Source: RUG14130 sp045598325 (GTDB lineage: Bacteria > Bacillota > Clostridia > Christensenellales > Aristaeellaceae). From it: DNA of 64,000 nucleotides. The translations under genes were made by a program, and so were the position numbers. Positions within the stretch are counted from its first letter, which is position 1. Every line of letters starts with the position of its first letter. The notes below the pieces were generated by a model. The model made no database searches and was not told the DNA's origin. It was given only the letters and a program-made list of their open reading frames with translations. The stretch lies in assembly GCA_045598325.1 (NCBI GenBank), contig JAZLLT010000105.1, positions 39,520 to 103,519 of the forward strand. The letters run 5' to 3'. Positions 8,915 to 17,853 of the stretch are shown here, piece by piece.

Positions 8915-9856
8915 TTACAGAAGACCGTTGTCGGTCAGCGTCTTGCTGATTTTGTTGACGGTCAGCAGCATCACCACATTGATCAAACTGGTCATGAGGC
9001 CGATGGCGGTGGAATAGGAATACTGGGGCATGCTGGGCTGGGCAAGACCGATAAAGTAGGTAAAGGTACCGATGACCTCGGAGGTGGTCTTGTTCAGATC
9101 GTTCTGGAGCAGCAGCACCTTCTGGAAGTCGCTGGACAGGATGCGTCCGCACTGCATGATGAGCAGAACGCAGTAAGTGGGCAGCACGCAGGGCAGGTCC
9201 ACATGCCAGATGCGCTGCAGGATATTCGCACCGTCCACGATGGCGGCCTCATGCTGATCGGCGGGAACGGAGGCCAGCGCGGCGATATAGATGATGGCAC
9301 CGTAGCCCACATTCTGCCACCAGCCGGACCAGATGTAGATGTGCGGGAAGGCAGCGGGCATGGCCATGTAGTTTTGGGCGGGAACACCGAAAACACCCAG
9401 AATCGCGTTGAAGATACCGCTTCTCGCGTCCAGAAACTGGATGACCATACCGCACACCACGACGATGGAGAGGAAGTGAGGCGCATAGGAAACCATCTGG
9501 ATGGCTTTGCGGTAGCCCTTGAAGGGCAGGTAGTTGAGCATGATGGCGAGGATGAGTGAGCAGGGAGAAGTGATGATGGCGTAGAAACTGATGACCAAAG
9601 TGTTCCGGATGATTTCCCATGCCTGCGAGAAACTCAGGAACTTCTGGAAGAACTTGAGTCCTACCCATTTGCTCTCGGCAAAACCGGTCAGCACCTTGTA
9701 ATCCTTGAAAGCGATCTGGATGCCGTACATGGGCACATAGTGAAACAGGATGATGAGTGCCACGGGAATCAGGCACATGAGGTAAAGCGCATAGTGACGC
9801 TTCAGCTCAAACATTGCCCGCGACAGCCGGCTCCCTTTGCTATTTGCTGTAACCAT
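8915..9856 (-). CDS. Sugar ABC transporter permease, LplB type
   Basis: A 313-residue permease. The N-terminal region has the YLMCLIPVALIILFHYVPMYG segment typical of LplB-like proteins, which often act on complex polysaccharide fragments. The EAA loop HEAAIVDGANILQRIWH is present. The ATG at 9856 follows GGAGG with a 5-base spacer; a longer frame to 9919 lacks a ribosome site and overlaps the promoter. It is the first gene of the three-gene importer operon. Confidence 0.9.
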   Translation of the reverse strand: MVTANSKGSRLSRAMFELKRHYALYLMCLIPVALIILFHYVPMYGIQIAFKDYKVLTGFAESKWVGLKFFQKFLSFSQAWEIIRNTLVISFYAIITSPCSLILAIMLNYLPFKGYRKAIQMVSYAPHFLSIVVVCGMVIQFLDARSGIFNAILGVFGVPAQNYMAMPAAFPHIYIWSGWWQNVGYGAIIYIAALASVPADQHEAAIVDGANILQRIWHVDLPCVLPTYCVLLIMQCGRILSSDFQKVLLLQNDLNKTTSEVIGTFTYFIGLAQPSMPQYSYSTAIGLMTSLINVVMLLTVNKISKTLTDNGLL

Positions 9857-9885
9857 ACGCTCCTCCGCAGATATTTGATGAGTTG

Positions 9886-9914
9886 ATTTTACCTTATTTT
9901 GCGCATGCATACAA
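9886..9914 (-). promoter_or_regulatory. Promoter of the sugar ABC transporter operon
   Basis: TTGTAT (9914-9909) and TAAAAT (9891-9886) on the minus strand are spaced by 17 bases and lie 30 bases upstream of the LplB-type gene. Confidence 0.55.
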
Positions 9915-10051
9915 CGCACAATATTTCAGCTCCTGTCAATTCTTCATAAAAAACCACGCAAAACCATGTGAAATCACCGCCATGGAAAAGATGTGTGATT
10001 GAAAAATGGTAAGTCGGAAAAAATGTCTGCCGTCGGGAACGGAATTCCGTC

Positions 10052-10080
10052 TTGTGAACACACAGCGGTTATGGTACAAT
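10052..10080 (+). promoter_or_regulatory. Promoter of the deacetylase gene
   Basis: TTGTGA (10052-10057) and TACAAT (10075-10080) are separated by 17 bases. Their position argues that translation starts at the ATG at 10117, not further upstream. Confidence 0.65.
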
Positions 10081-10116
10081 ATGGCAAACGGAATACAGGA
10101 AAGGGCGCGAGATCTT

Positions 10117-11043
10117 ATGAAGCTTGATGTCAACTTTTTTCCCGGATGGGTGCGGAAATCCATCACCTTCACCATCGATGACGGCAACCTGTCTCTGGAC
10201 AGGAGATTTTTGGACTATGTCAAACCCGCAGGCATCAAAGGCACCTTCAACCTGACCACGCCGCTGAGCCGCAGCTTCGGCGCGGACGGATACCGCCGGC
10301 AGTATCAGGGCTATGAGATAGACAACCACTGCCGATACCACGCCTATCCCTTCCACGACGGGGAAGAATATACTCTGAGCGACGATGCCTTTGACCCCGC
10401 CACAGCCGACCCGAAGCGCATCTACAAAACGGATGAGGCGGGCATCTACCGCATCCGCACCTACGGATGGTGCTACCTCGCGGACGATAAGCGTTACATG
10501 GAGTGTGTGGACAAATGCACCGAGGAGCTCGAAGCCGTTTTCGGCAAGGGCGCGATCCGCGGCTATGTTTGGCCCTGCGGCCCGCAGAGTAACAGGAAAA
10601 TCGTTGAGCAGCTCAAAACGCGCGGTTTCCAGAGCATACGCGCCACGGGCTGTGTCAAGGACAGCACCGGCTTCGCCATGCCCGCAGACCGCAATACCTG
10701 GAGCTACAACACCAAGGATGACTGCTTGAACGAGGTGGCTCGTCTCTACGAGGACCTGACGGACGATGGCGGGCTCAAGTTTTTCTGCTTCGGCGTTCAC
10801 GCCCACGATTTCGAAAATCACGGCACCTGGGACGAGCTCGCCGCTTTCTGTGAAACCTACGGAAATCGCCCGGATACATACTGGTACGCGGGCGTCCATG
10901 AGATCTTCGATTACGAGGATGCCGTCAAAAGCATCATAGTAAGCGAAACCGAAATCCGCAACCCAAGCAAAACCGATCTTTACATCATGCTTGACGGTGA
11001 GAAGCGCGTACTCAAAGCAGGAGAAAGCATCTCCCTGTCATAG
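10117..11043 (+). CDS. NodB-type polysaccharide deacetylase family protein
   Basis: A 308-residue protein with the NodB fold. The motif TFTIDDG near residue 20 supplies the catalytic Asp and metal-binding Asp, and NHCRYH near residue 70 fits the HxxxH zinc pair. GVHAHDF near residue 228 is a candidate for the C-terminal His motif. It should remove acetyl groups from a sugar polymer or oligomer, but the lack of a signal peptide suggests a cytoplasmic substrate. The start was chosen downstream of the promoter; the ribosome site AGGAAAGGG is rather distant. It is divergent from the sugar importer and may serve the same substrate. Confidence 0.78.
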   Translation: MKLDVNFFPGWVRKSITFTIDDGNLSLDRRFLDYVKPAGIKGTFNLTTPLSRSFGADGYRRQYQGYEIDNHCRYHAYPFHDGEEYTLSDDAFDPATADPKRIYKTDEAGIYRIRTYGWCYLADDKRYMECVDKCTEELEAVFGKGAIRGYVWPCGPQSNRKIVEQLKTRGFQSIRATGCVKDSTGFAMPADRNTWSYNTKDDCLNEVARLYEDLTDDGGLKFFCFGVHAHDFENHGTWDELAAFCETYGNRPDTYWYAGVHEIFDYEDAVKSIIVSETEIRNPSKTDLYIMLDGEKRVLKAGESISLS

Positions 11044-11369
11044 AATCTTCTGCTTTAAGGGTAAAAAATCCGGGAATATGAAAGAAAACTGTAGTTCTCG
11101 GTCTATGGATTTCGAACCGTTTTTGGCATTTTCGGGTTTTCAAAATTCATAGGTTTCATGTGTTGAACCGGATGTTTTTGTAGATTTTCGAATCGTTTTC
11201 ATGCAATTTCATGGGCTGAACACAATTTCGTTTTGAACCGTTTTTGAACCGTGATTTTGGGTGGAATTGTGTGATAATATGCAGAAAATAAGGTTCGACG
11301 CAGATTGACATCAAATAACGAATTCTTGAAAAATGGTCAAAAACAAACCAAAAGCGTTCGTTCAAAGAC
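11044..11369. other. AT-rich intergenic stretch without a gene
   Basis: The base composition is visibly richer in A and T than the flanks. The motif TTGAACCG and close variants recur (near 11163, 11235 and 11245, with TCGAACCG near 11115). A 71-codon minus frame lies here, but it has no ribosome site and no recognisable protein. The stretch faces the 3' end of tRNA-Arg, a common integration site, so it may be a remnant of a lost element; this is inference. Confidence 0.5.
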
Positions 11370-11400
11370 AAAAAAAGAAGCGAATCTTACGATTCGCTTC
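11370..11400 (-). terminator. Terminator of tRNA-Arg
   Basis: A perfect 10-base stem GAAGCGAATC (11377-11386) with loop TTAC and complement (11391-11400) is followed on the minus strand by seven T residues. It starts a few bases after the tRNA 3' end. Confidence 0.9.
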
Positions 11401-11403
11401 AAA

Positions 11404-11477
11404 CGTGCCCGGAGGGATTCGAACCCGCGACCTTTTGGTTCGTAGCCAAACACTCTATCCGGCTGAGCTACGGGCAC
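11404..11477 (-). tRNA. tRNA-Arg (anticodon ACG)
   Basis: A 74-base cloverleaf reads on the minus strand. The acceptor stem pairs GTGCCCG with CGGGCAC, the anticodon stem pairs TTTGG with CCAAA around the loop CTACGAA, and the T arm contains GGTTCGAATCC. The anticodon ACG would be modified to ICG and read CGU, CGC and CGA. CCA is not encoded. It has its own promoter and terminator. Confidence 0.95.
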
Positions 11478-11497
11478 ACGCCTTAACAACAGGTGAT

Positions 11498-11526
11498 ATT
11501 ATACAGCCGGTCGCGGGTTTTGTCAA
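11498..11526 (-). promoter_or_regulatory. Consensus promoter of tRNA-Arg
   Basis: Perfect TTGACA (11526-11521) and TATAAT (11503-11498) hexamers lie 17 bases apart on the minus strand, about 20 bases upstream of the tRNA. Confidence 0.9.
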
Positions 11527-11538
11527 CAGTTTGAGTTG

Positions 11539-13242
11539 TTATTTGTTTGTTACCTTCATGGCGCAGAAGGGAGCACCGTCCACGGTCCTGCCGCCCAGGA
11601 AGAATTCGTAAATGCCGGGTCCGTCCTTTTCGAGCGGTACGGACGGGAAGACAAAGGTGCCTGTCCAGCGGTTGCCTTCCTGCGTGAGCCCGGTGCAGCG
11701 GGCGTAGTCCCGGTCAGGCTCTCCCCTGCCGGGGCCGAAGATGAGGTAGGAAATATCGGGCTTTCGGTCGGAGAGGAAAGTGACAGTCGCGTTCACGCCG
11801 TCAAAGGTGATCTCATCGATGATCTTTTCGCAGAAGTTTTCGTCCTTGAAGGCATCGAGCGCGTCCATGGCGTCTTCCAGCGCCTGCGCGTCAAAGGCTG
11901 CGAGTTTCTCGCGGACTTCCTCCGCGGGCAGGTCCTTGCACGCTTCCAGCAGGGCATTGTTGTCCGCCTCCTGCTTTGCCTCAAGATTCTCTTTCAGTTT
12001 CTTTGCCCCGCAGATCAGTTTCGCGTACTGGAACTCAAAAGCGTTCTCGAAATCGCGCATCCGCTGCCAGCCGTCCACGCGGTAGTTGGTGGAACCGGGG
12101 AAGAAAGTGAGATGGCGCTCCGCCTCGCGCACGGGGTCGAGACCGCTCTCCAGATTCTTGGGCGTGCCGCACAGGGGGTGCATGGGGATAAAGGGCAGTT
12201 CGCAGGGTCTGCCGTAGGCGGTGTAAACGGTGGTGGTCAGTGGATCACCGTCTCCGAACAGATAAAGGTCACATTCCACCGTGGTGCCGGTGCAGATACG
12301 GCGCACATCGGTAAAGTGGGGGCTCGCGCCGGGACCCGTGCGCACATCGCAGACCGTGCCGTCATAGTGGGTGGACATCGCCTGTTTCAGAAGTTCGGGC
12401 GTGACTTTCTTTTCCGCCTTCACACAGAAGGGATAGCCGTCCTTTTCCGCGTCATAGGGGTGCCCCAGCAGGAGTTCGGTCGCGAACCGCTGGCGCAGGG
12501 TGTTGGTGGGAATGCGGTAGGTCTTGGGATCCTGATAGGCTTTGGCGAAATCGAATTCCTCGGTTTCAGGATCATACCATCCCATCTCCGCCGCGTGGGA
12601 AACGAGGTCATCGGGATAGTACATCTCCGGCACATCCTCGAGGGTATGGAAAGTGTAGTGGTTGGGCATGACGCAGATACAGTCATCGGGCAGGCGCGCC
12701 GCCAGATAGCGGTTTCCGCGGACGATCTGGATCATGTAGGCTTCGTCCTTGTCGCAGATGGAATAGATGCGTCCGGGAGAAGCGTAACCGTAGGTTTTGA
12801 CCAGATCGACGGCAATTCCCAGGCCTTCTTTTGCGGTATGGGACCGTTCGCCCAGCGCCCTTCTCAGTTCGTATACGATGCCGCCTTCGCAGGGCGTTCC
12901 GAGCGCGGCGTCCTCACTGCTTCCGCAGGAAGAGTCGGAGACGATGGCGACACCCGCCTCGTTCAAAAACGAGTCCGCGGTGGAAAGTCCGCCCTCCTGT
13001 CCCCGCACCTGCATCCAGTGGTACGCGAGGGTATGGGGGATCTGGGGGATGCGCACATTGCCGGTTTCGCCAGGCAGGGTCTCGCTGGACGCGTGGTCCG
13101 CGGCGGGCATGTACATATGGTGCACACTGGCATGCACATAGTCGTCCTCGTTGTGAATGAGCATCACATGACCCGTGGAAGAAGCGTTTTTGCCCACGAT
13201 GATGGTCATGCAGGAATCGGTCGTCAGTCTTTCACTGTTCAT
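11539..13242 (-). CDS. C69-family dipeptidase
   Basis: A 567-residue N-terminal-nucleophile peptidase. Cys11 in the segment CMTIIVGKNASSTGHVML is the expected nucleophile, exposed when a ten-residue propeptide is removed, and HNEDD follows as in PepD-type enzymes. It should split dipeptides in the cytoplasm; there is no secretion signal. The length is somewhat above the roughly 470 residues of Lactobacillus PepD, with an extra C-terminal domain of about 100 residues. GGGAGG lies before the ATG. It follows the C_GCAxxG_C_C gene by 12 bases, so the two probably share a transcript. Confidence 0.88.
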   Translation of the reverse strand: MNSERLTTDSCMTIIVGKNASSTGHVMLIHNEDDYVHASVHHMYMPAADHASSETLPGETGNVRIPQIPHTLAYHWMQVRGQEGGLSTADSFLNEAGVAIVSDSSCGSSEDAALGTPCEGGIVYELRRALGERSHTAKEGLGIAVDLVKTYGYASPGRIYSICDKDEAYMIQIVRGNRYLAARLPDDCICVMPNHYTFHTLEDVPEMYYPDDLVSHAAEMGWYDPETEEFDFAKAYQDPKTYRIPTNTLRQRFATELLLGHPYDAEKDGYPFCVKAEKKVTPELLKQAMSTHYDGTVCDVRTGPGASPHFTDVRRICTGTTVECDLYLFGDGDPLTTTVYTAYGRPCELPFIPMHPLCGTPKNLESGLDPVREAERHLTFFPGSTNYRVDGWQRMRDFENAFEFQYAKLICGAKKLKENLEAKQEADNNALLEACKDLPAEEVREKLAAFDAQALEDAMDALDAFKDENFCEKIIDEITFDGVNATVTFLSDRKPDISYLIFGPGRGEPDRDYARCTGLTQEGNRWTGTFVFPSVPLEKDGPGIYEFFLGGRTVDGAPFCAMKVTNK

Positions 13243-13254
13243 TTTTTCCTCCCG

Positions 13255-13713
13255 TTATTTTCCGATGGGATGATCTTTGATGAAATTTTCCAGAATTTCC
13301 GCCGCATCGCCGATGATGGCGGGGCAGGGACGGGTGCCGTAGTATTCCTTCGTGCGGGGCGCGGGCTTCGGGTCGTCCTTCTTTTGCGAAAGACCCAGCA
13401 GATCGCGGCACACGATGGAGCCCCATTGCTCCTCAAATTTGGCCGCCAGAAACTGAATACGGGCGTAGTGGTTCATTTTGATATCGCCCGTTTCGGGACC
13501 GGAATAGCCGTACAGGATGCCCGCGACGGCGAATATCGCGCTCACCGCGCCGCACACCTCGCGCAGTCTTCCCATGCCGCCGCCAAAGGAACTCATCATG
13601 GAAAGCAGGGTGTCTTTTTCAACGTGGATGAGGTCGGAAAAAGCAAGCGCCACCGCCTGCGAGCAGTTATAGCCCTCCAGAAAATAGTCAGTTGCCAGTT
13701 CTCGTCTGTTCAT
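13255..13713 (-). CDS. C_GCAxxG_C_C family redox-type protein
   Basis: A 152-residue protein of the family named after its cysteine pattern. I see Cys in NCSQAV near residue 18, CGAVSA preceded by a Gly-rich SSFGGGMGR segment, IVCRDLLG, and RPCPAII near the C-terminus. Family members are thought to bind metal or take part in redox chemistry, but no reaction is established. The ATG at 13713 follows AGAGAGG; the frame extends upstream to 13746 but would run into the -10 box. It is the first gene of a probable pair with the dipeptidase. Confidence 0.85.
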   Translation of the reverse strand: MNRRELATDYFLEGYNCSQAVALAFSDLIHVEKDTLLSMMSSFGGGMGRLREVCGAVSAIFAVAGILYGYSGPETGDIKMNHYARIQFLAAKFEEQWGSIVCRDLLGLSQKKDDPKPAPRTKEYYGTRPCPAIIGDAAEILENFIKDHPIGK

Positions 13714-13734
13714 GGTTGCCTCTCTTTCATCCCT

Positions 13735-13763
13735 ATTATACACCATCGGACCCGTAATGTCTA
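13735..13763 (-). promoter_or_regulatory. Promoter of the redox protein-dipeptidase pair
   Basis: TAGACA (13763-13758) and TATAAT (13740-13735) lie 17 bases apart on the minus strand, 22 bases before the start codon. Confidence 0.7.
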
Positions 13764-13873
13764 TTTATGCTCACAATTTGCCGTTTATTTTACATACGCG
13801 CCGTGGAACTCGTCAGCGTTCCGTGGCATAATATATAAGTTAGAAATTTCGCATCCAAGGAGGAACACCCGGG

Positions 13874-15601
13874 TTGAAACAACTGTTCAAGTACATCCGT
13901 CCATACCTGTTTTGGACGCTCATCAGCCCCCTGTTCATGCTGCTTGAGGTGAGCATGGATCTGCTCCAGCCTCAGTTCATGAGCAAGATCATCGATATCG
14001 GTGTGGCAAACGGCGACAAAGCCTACATCGTCAGGACCTGCATCATCATGTGCTGCATCGCGCTCGTCGGCGTGGTCGGCGGCGTGGGCAACATGATCTT
14101 CTCCACCAAAGCCAGTTACGGCTTTGCCAAGGACATGCGCAGCGATGTGTACCGTAAGATCCAGTCCTTCTCCTTTGCCAACATCGACGACTTCAAGACC
14201 GGTTCTCTGGTCACCCGCACCACCAACGACATCACCCAGATCCAGAACGCGTTCAACAGCTGCATCCGCATGCTGATCCGTTCTCCTTTCCTGTGCATCG
14301 GCGGCGTGGTGATGGTGCTGACCATCAGCCCGAAGTTGTCCCTCGTGGTACTCTCCGCCGTGCCGCTTCTGGTCATCCTCATCTGCGTGCTGCTTAAAAA
14401 AGGCCGTGTGCTGTTCATGACCATGCAGGAAAAAATGGACAAGATGAACACCGTCATGCAGGAGAACCTCTCCGGCATCCGCGTCATCAAGGCTTTCGGC
14501 AGGAGCGACTACGAAAAGAGAAAATTCAAGGACGCCAATGACGACCTGTGCAATTCCTCCATGAAGGCCATGACCATGCTGTCCCTTGCCTTCCCCTTCA
14601 TCAACCTCATCATGAATGCCACGATGGTGCTGATGTATCTGTTCGGCGGCAAGATGACCTTCGCCGGCGAACTCACCCCCGGTCAGGTGATGGCGTTTTC
14701 CAACTATGTCATGCAGATCCTCATGTCCCTCACCATGTCTTCCTTCACTCTCATGTTCCTCTCCCGCGCGGGCGTGTCCGTGCGCCGCGTGAACGAGGTG
14801 CTGAACACCGTGAGCGACATCACGGACGGCGAAAAGGAAGACGCGGAGGTCACCGAAGGTTCCGTGGAATTCAAAAATGTCTCTTTCCGCTATCCCAATT
14901 CCTCCGGCGAGCCCGTGCTCAAAAACATCACCTTCTCCGCGAAGCCCGGTGAAACCGTCGCCATCCTCGGTGCCACCGGCAGCGGCAAATCCACTCTCAT
15001 CAACCTCATCCCCCGCCTTTACGATGTGTCCGACGGCGAACTGCTGGTGGACGGCGTGAATGTGAAGGACTACAAACTCTCCGCCCTGCGCGGAAAGATC
15101 GGCGTTGCCCTGCAGGAGAGCGTGCTGTTCACCGGTACCATCGGCGAAAACCTCCGCTGGGGCGATGAAAACGCAGACGAAGATACCATCCGTCAGGCGG
15201 CGGACATCGCGCAGGCGGCTCCCTTCGTGGACAAACTCGCGGAGGGCTACGAGACCGAACTGGGTCAGAGAGGCGTGAACCTCTCCGGCGGACAGAAACA
15301 GCGCCTGTGCATCACCCGCGCCCTCGTGAAGCATCCGAAGATCCTCATCCTCGATGACTCCACCAGCGCGGTCGACCTTTCCACCGAAGCCAAGATCCAG
15401 ACGGGTCTGCGCGAGTATTTCGGCGATATGACCGTGTTCATCATCGCCCAGCGCATCTCCTCCGTCATGGACGCGGACAAGATCCTCGTCATCGACAACG
15501 GCCGCATCGTGGACAGCGGCACCCACAACGAACTCAAAGCACGCTGTGATATCTACCGCGAGATCGTGGTATCCCAGCTCGGAGAGGAGGCGGCTTCCTG
15601 A
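13874..15601 (+). CDS. Heterodimeric ABC exporter, subunit with the degenerate ATP site
   Basis: A 575-residue half-transporter with six transmembrane helices (about residues 1-310) and an ATPase domain. Walker A is GATGSGKST and the signature is the canonical LSGGQ. Walker B reads ILILDD, so the catalytic Glu is replaced by Asp495, and the switch His is replaced by Gln526 (IIAQRIS). This matches the non-catalytic subunit of heterodimeric exporters such as TM287/288 (family knowledge). Translation starts at TTG, ten bases after AGGAGG. The stop overlaps the start of the partner gene (TGATG). The substrate is unknown; drugs, lipids or peptides are all possible. Confidence 0.92.
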   Translation: MKQLFKYIRPYLFWTLISPLFMLLEVSMDLLQPQFMSKIIDIGVANGDKAYIVRTCIIMCCIALVGVVGGVGNMIFSTKASYGFAKDMRSDVYRKIQSFSFANIDDFKTGSLVTRTTNDITQIQNAFNSCIRMLIRSPFLCIGGVVMVLTISPKLSLVVLSAVPLLVILICVLLKKGRVLFMTMQEKMDKMNTVMQENLSGIRVIKAFGRSDYEKRKFKDANDDLCNSSMKAMTMLSLAFPFINLIMNATMVLMYLFGGKMTFAGELTPGQVMAFSNYVMQILMSLTMSSFTLMFLSRAGVSVRRVNEVLNTVSDITDGEKEDAEVTEGSVEFKNVSFRYPNSSGEPVLKNITFSAKPGETVAILGATGSGKSTLINLIPRLYDVSDGELLVDGVNVKDYKLSALRGKIGVALQESVLFTGTIGENLRWGDENADEDTIRQAADIAQAAPFVDKLAEGYETELGQRGVNLSGGQKQRLCITRALVKHPKILILDDSTSAVDLSTEAKIQTGLREYFGDMTVFIIAQRISSVMDADKILVIDNGRIVDSGTHNELKARCDIYREIVVSQLGEEAAS

Positions 15602-17712
15602 TGAGCGAAAAGAAGAATATGCCCGTGAATAACGGCATCGACACCTCTTTTGACGGCAAGAAGCGCCGCTTCGCCCCCGCTGCCGGCGGCATGGGCGGTC
15701 ACGGTCCCCGCGGTCCCCGCGGCCCCATGCAGAAGGTCAAGGTCAAAAACGCCAAGGGCACCATCGCCCGTCTGCTCAAATATCTGGGCGGCGTCAGGTG
15801 GGAACTGCTCTGCGCCATGCTGGCGCTCATCGGCTCCACTATCGCCTCTCTCATCACGCCCACCATCTCCGGCCGGATCATCGATATCCTGAAAGCCGGC
15901 GAAGGCTCCGCGGCGGTCGCCGTAGCGGGCACCTTCGGCGCCTATGTGCTGACCGCCATGGCCGTGCGCGCGCGGCAGCCCCGTGAAAACCGCCAGGGAC
16001 TCATGTCCGTCTTCACGCAGGGCGGCATCTTCACGCTGGTCAGTTACCTCACTCTGTCTGCCGCGCCGGAAGGCACGGAAGAACTCACCGTCGAGGCCGT
16101 TTCGACCCTGTCCTATCCGCAGCAACTGGGCATTCAGGTCGCCCTCATCGCAGGTCTGTACCTGTTCAGCACGCTGTGCGCCCTCGCCCAGTCTCTGCTG
16201 CTGGTCAAGGTCTCCCAGCATACCGTGCGCACCATCCGCACCGATCTGTTCGGAAAACTGCAGAGTCTCCCCCTCAAATATTTCGACTCCGTACCCCACG
16301 GGGAACTCATGAGCCGTCTCACCAACGATGTGGACAATGTGAGCAACATGCTTTCCAACACGCTCACCCAGATTCTGTCCTCCATCATCACGCTGGTCAT
16401 GTGCCTGTACATGATGCTGAAACTTTCCTGGATCCTGACCATCGTCAGTTTCCTCACCATCCCCCTGCGCATCATCATCATGAAGGCGATCACTTCCCGC
16501 ACGGGCAAGTACTTCAAGCAGCAGCAAGTGTGTCTGGGCGAACTCAACGGCATCGTGGAAGAGACCGTCTCCGGCTCCCGCGTGGTCAAGGTATTCTGCC
16601 ACGAGGACGCCGTCATCAAGGAATTCGACGAAGCCAACGAAGATCTGACCACCGCGGGCGTGAAGGCGAGCATCTACTCCTCCGTCATGGGTCCCTGCAT
16701 GAATGTGGTCGGCAACATCGCCTACGCCCTCATGAGCGGCATCGGCGGCTTCCTGGTAGTCAACGGCAGCGTTGCCAGCATCGGCCAGATCCAGTCCTTC
16801 CTCCAGTATGAACGGCAGTTTGCCAACCCCTTCACCCAGATCGCCAACCAGATCACCGTCATCCAGAGCGCTCTGGCGGGTGCAGAGCGCGTGTTCGAGG
16901 TCATGGACATGGCGCCCGAACTCGCCGACGCGGAAGACGCCCACGATTTCGATACTCCCCGCGGCAAGGTGGAATTCAAGGATGTGTCCTTCGGCTACAA
17001 GCCCGACAGAATGATCCTCAAAGACCTGACCTTCACCGCCGGGCCCGGTCAGACCATCGCTCTGGTCGGACCCACGGGCGCGGGCAAGACCACTGTGGTC
17101 AACCTGCTGATGCGTTTCTACGATATCGACAAGGGCGAACTGCTCCTCGACGACATGGACATCCGCACCATCAAGCGGCAGGATCTGCGCACCCACATGG
17201 GCATGGTCCTGCAGGATGTGTACCTGTTCGCAGGCACCGTGCGCGAGAACATCGTCTACGGCAAACTGGACGCCACCGAAGAGGAAATCAGGCGCGCCAT
17301 CCGCATGGCGGACTGCGAAGAATTCATTTCCCGCCTGCCCAAGGGGCTTGACACCGAACTCACCGAGAGCGGCAGCAACATCTCCCAGGGACAGCGGCAG
17401 CTGCTCTCCATCGCCCGCGCCATCCTCGCCGATCCCGCGGTGCTGATTCTGGACGAGGCAACTTCCTCCGTTGATACCCGCACGGAGATGCGCATCCAGC
17501 AGGCGATGCTGGCGCTTATGAAGGGCCGTACCAGTTTCGTCATCGCGCACCGCCTTTCCACCATCCGCAACGCCGATCAGATCCTCGTGCTCAATCAGGG
17601 CGAGATCATCGAGCGCGGCACCCACGAAGAACTGGTAGCCAAGGGCGGTTTCTACGCGGACCTGCTCAACAGCCAGTACAAGTCGGGCGTTCTCGAAGAG
17701 GACGACACTTGA
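15601..17712 (+). CDS. Heterodimeric ABC exporter, catalytic subunit
   Basis: A 703-residue half-transporter. The ATPase domain has Walker A GPTGAGKTT, Walker B VLILDEA with the catalytic Glu, and the switch His in IAHRLS. The signature is degenerate (ISQGQ), as expected for the partner that completes the non-catalytic site. The N-terminus carries a Gly/Pro/Arg-rich tail near residues 25-42. Between the first and second transmembrane helices there are about 65 more residues than I expect, roughly residues 105-175, partly hydrophobic. The start is coupled to the upstream gene, and a strong terminator follows. Confidence 0.92.
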   Translation: MSEKKNMPVNNGIDTSFDGKKRRFAPAAGGMGGHGPRGPRGPMQKVKVKNAKGTIARLLKYLGGVRWELLCAMLALIGSTIASLITPTISGRIIDILKAGEGSAAVAVAGTFGAYVLTAMAVRARQPRENRQGLMSVFTQGGIFTLVSYLTLSAAPEGTEELTVEAVSTLSYPQQLGIQVALIAGLYLFSTLCALAQSLLLVKVSQHTVRTIRTDLFGKLQSLPLKYFDSVPHGELMSRLTNDVDNVSNMLSNTLTQILSSIITLVMCLYMMLKLSWILTIVSFLTIPLRIIIMKAITSRTGKYFKQQQVCLGELNGIVEETVSGSRVVKVFCHEDAVIKEFDEANEDLTTAGVKASIYSSVMGPCMNVVGNIAYALMSGIGGFLVVNGSVASIGQIQSFLQYERQFANPFTQIANQITVIQSALAGAERVFEVMDMAPELADAEDAHDFDTPRGKVEFKDVSFGYKPDRMILKDLTFTAGPGQTIALVGPTGAGKTTVVNLLMRFYDIDKGELLLDDMDIRTIKRQDLRTHMGMVLQDVYLFAGTVRENIVYGKLDATEEEIRRAIRMADCEEFISRLPKGLDTELTESGSNISQGQRQLLSIARAILADPAVLILDEATSSVDTRTEMRIQQAMLALMKGRTSFVIAHRLSTIRNADQILVLNQGEIIERGTHEELVAKGGFYADLLNSQYKSGVLEEDDT

Positions 17713-17723
17713 TAAACCAACGC

Positions 17724-17752
17724 AAAACCGCTGCGAAATGCAGCGGTTTTTT
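17724..17752 (+). terminator. Terminator of the ABC exporter operon
   Basis: The stem AAAACCGCTGC (17724-17734) with loop GAAAT and complement (17740-17750) runs into six T residues, 12 bases after the stop codon. Confidence 0.92.
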
Positions 17753-17753
17753 G

Positions 17754-17782
17754 TTGCAGCAAAACGGAGTCTATGCTATAAT
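17754..17782 (+). promoter_or_regulatory. Promoter of the first BNR-repeat gene
   Basis: TTGCAG (17754-17759) and TATAAT (17777-17782) are separated by 17 bases, with an extended -10 TGC. It starts immediately after the exporter terminator. Confidence 0.75.
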
Positions 17783-17853
17783 GACCATATCGAATGCCCT
17801 TTTCTTCCCCCATGAAAGATGTGCCGCCGAAGCGGCAGATGAGGAGCGACAGT

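Noticed and set aside
11156..11371. 71-codon frame in the AT-rich gap near tRNA-Arg
   Set aside because: It has no ribosome site and no recognisable protein features, and it overlaps the tRNA terminator.
11536..13947. Very long open frame on the plus strand opposite the dipeptidase gene
   Set aside because: It is antisense to two well-recognised proteins with ribosome sites, resembles no protein family, and is expected from GC-rich codon use.
15553..17625. Long minus-strand frame opposite the second ABC exporter gene
   Set aside because: All ABC motifs are on the plus strand; the minus frame is composition-driven.
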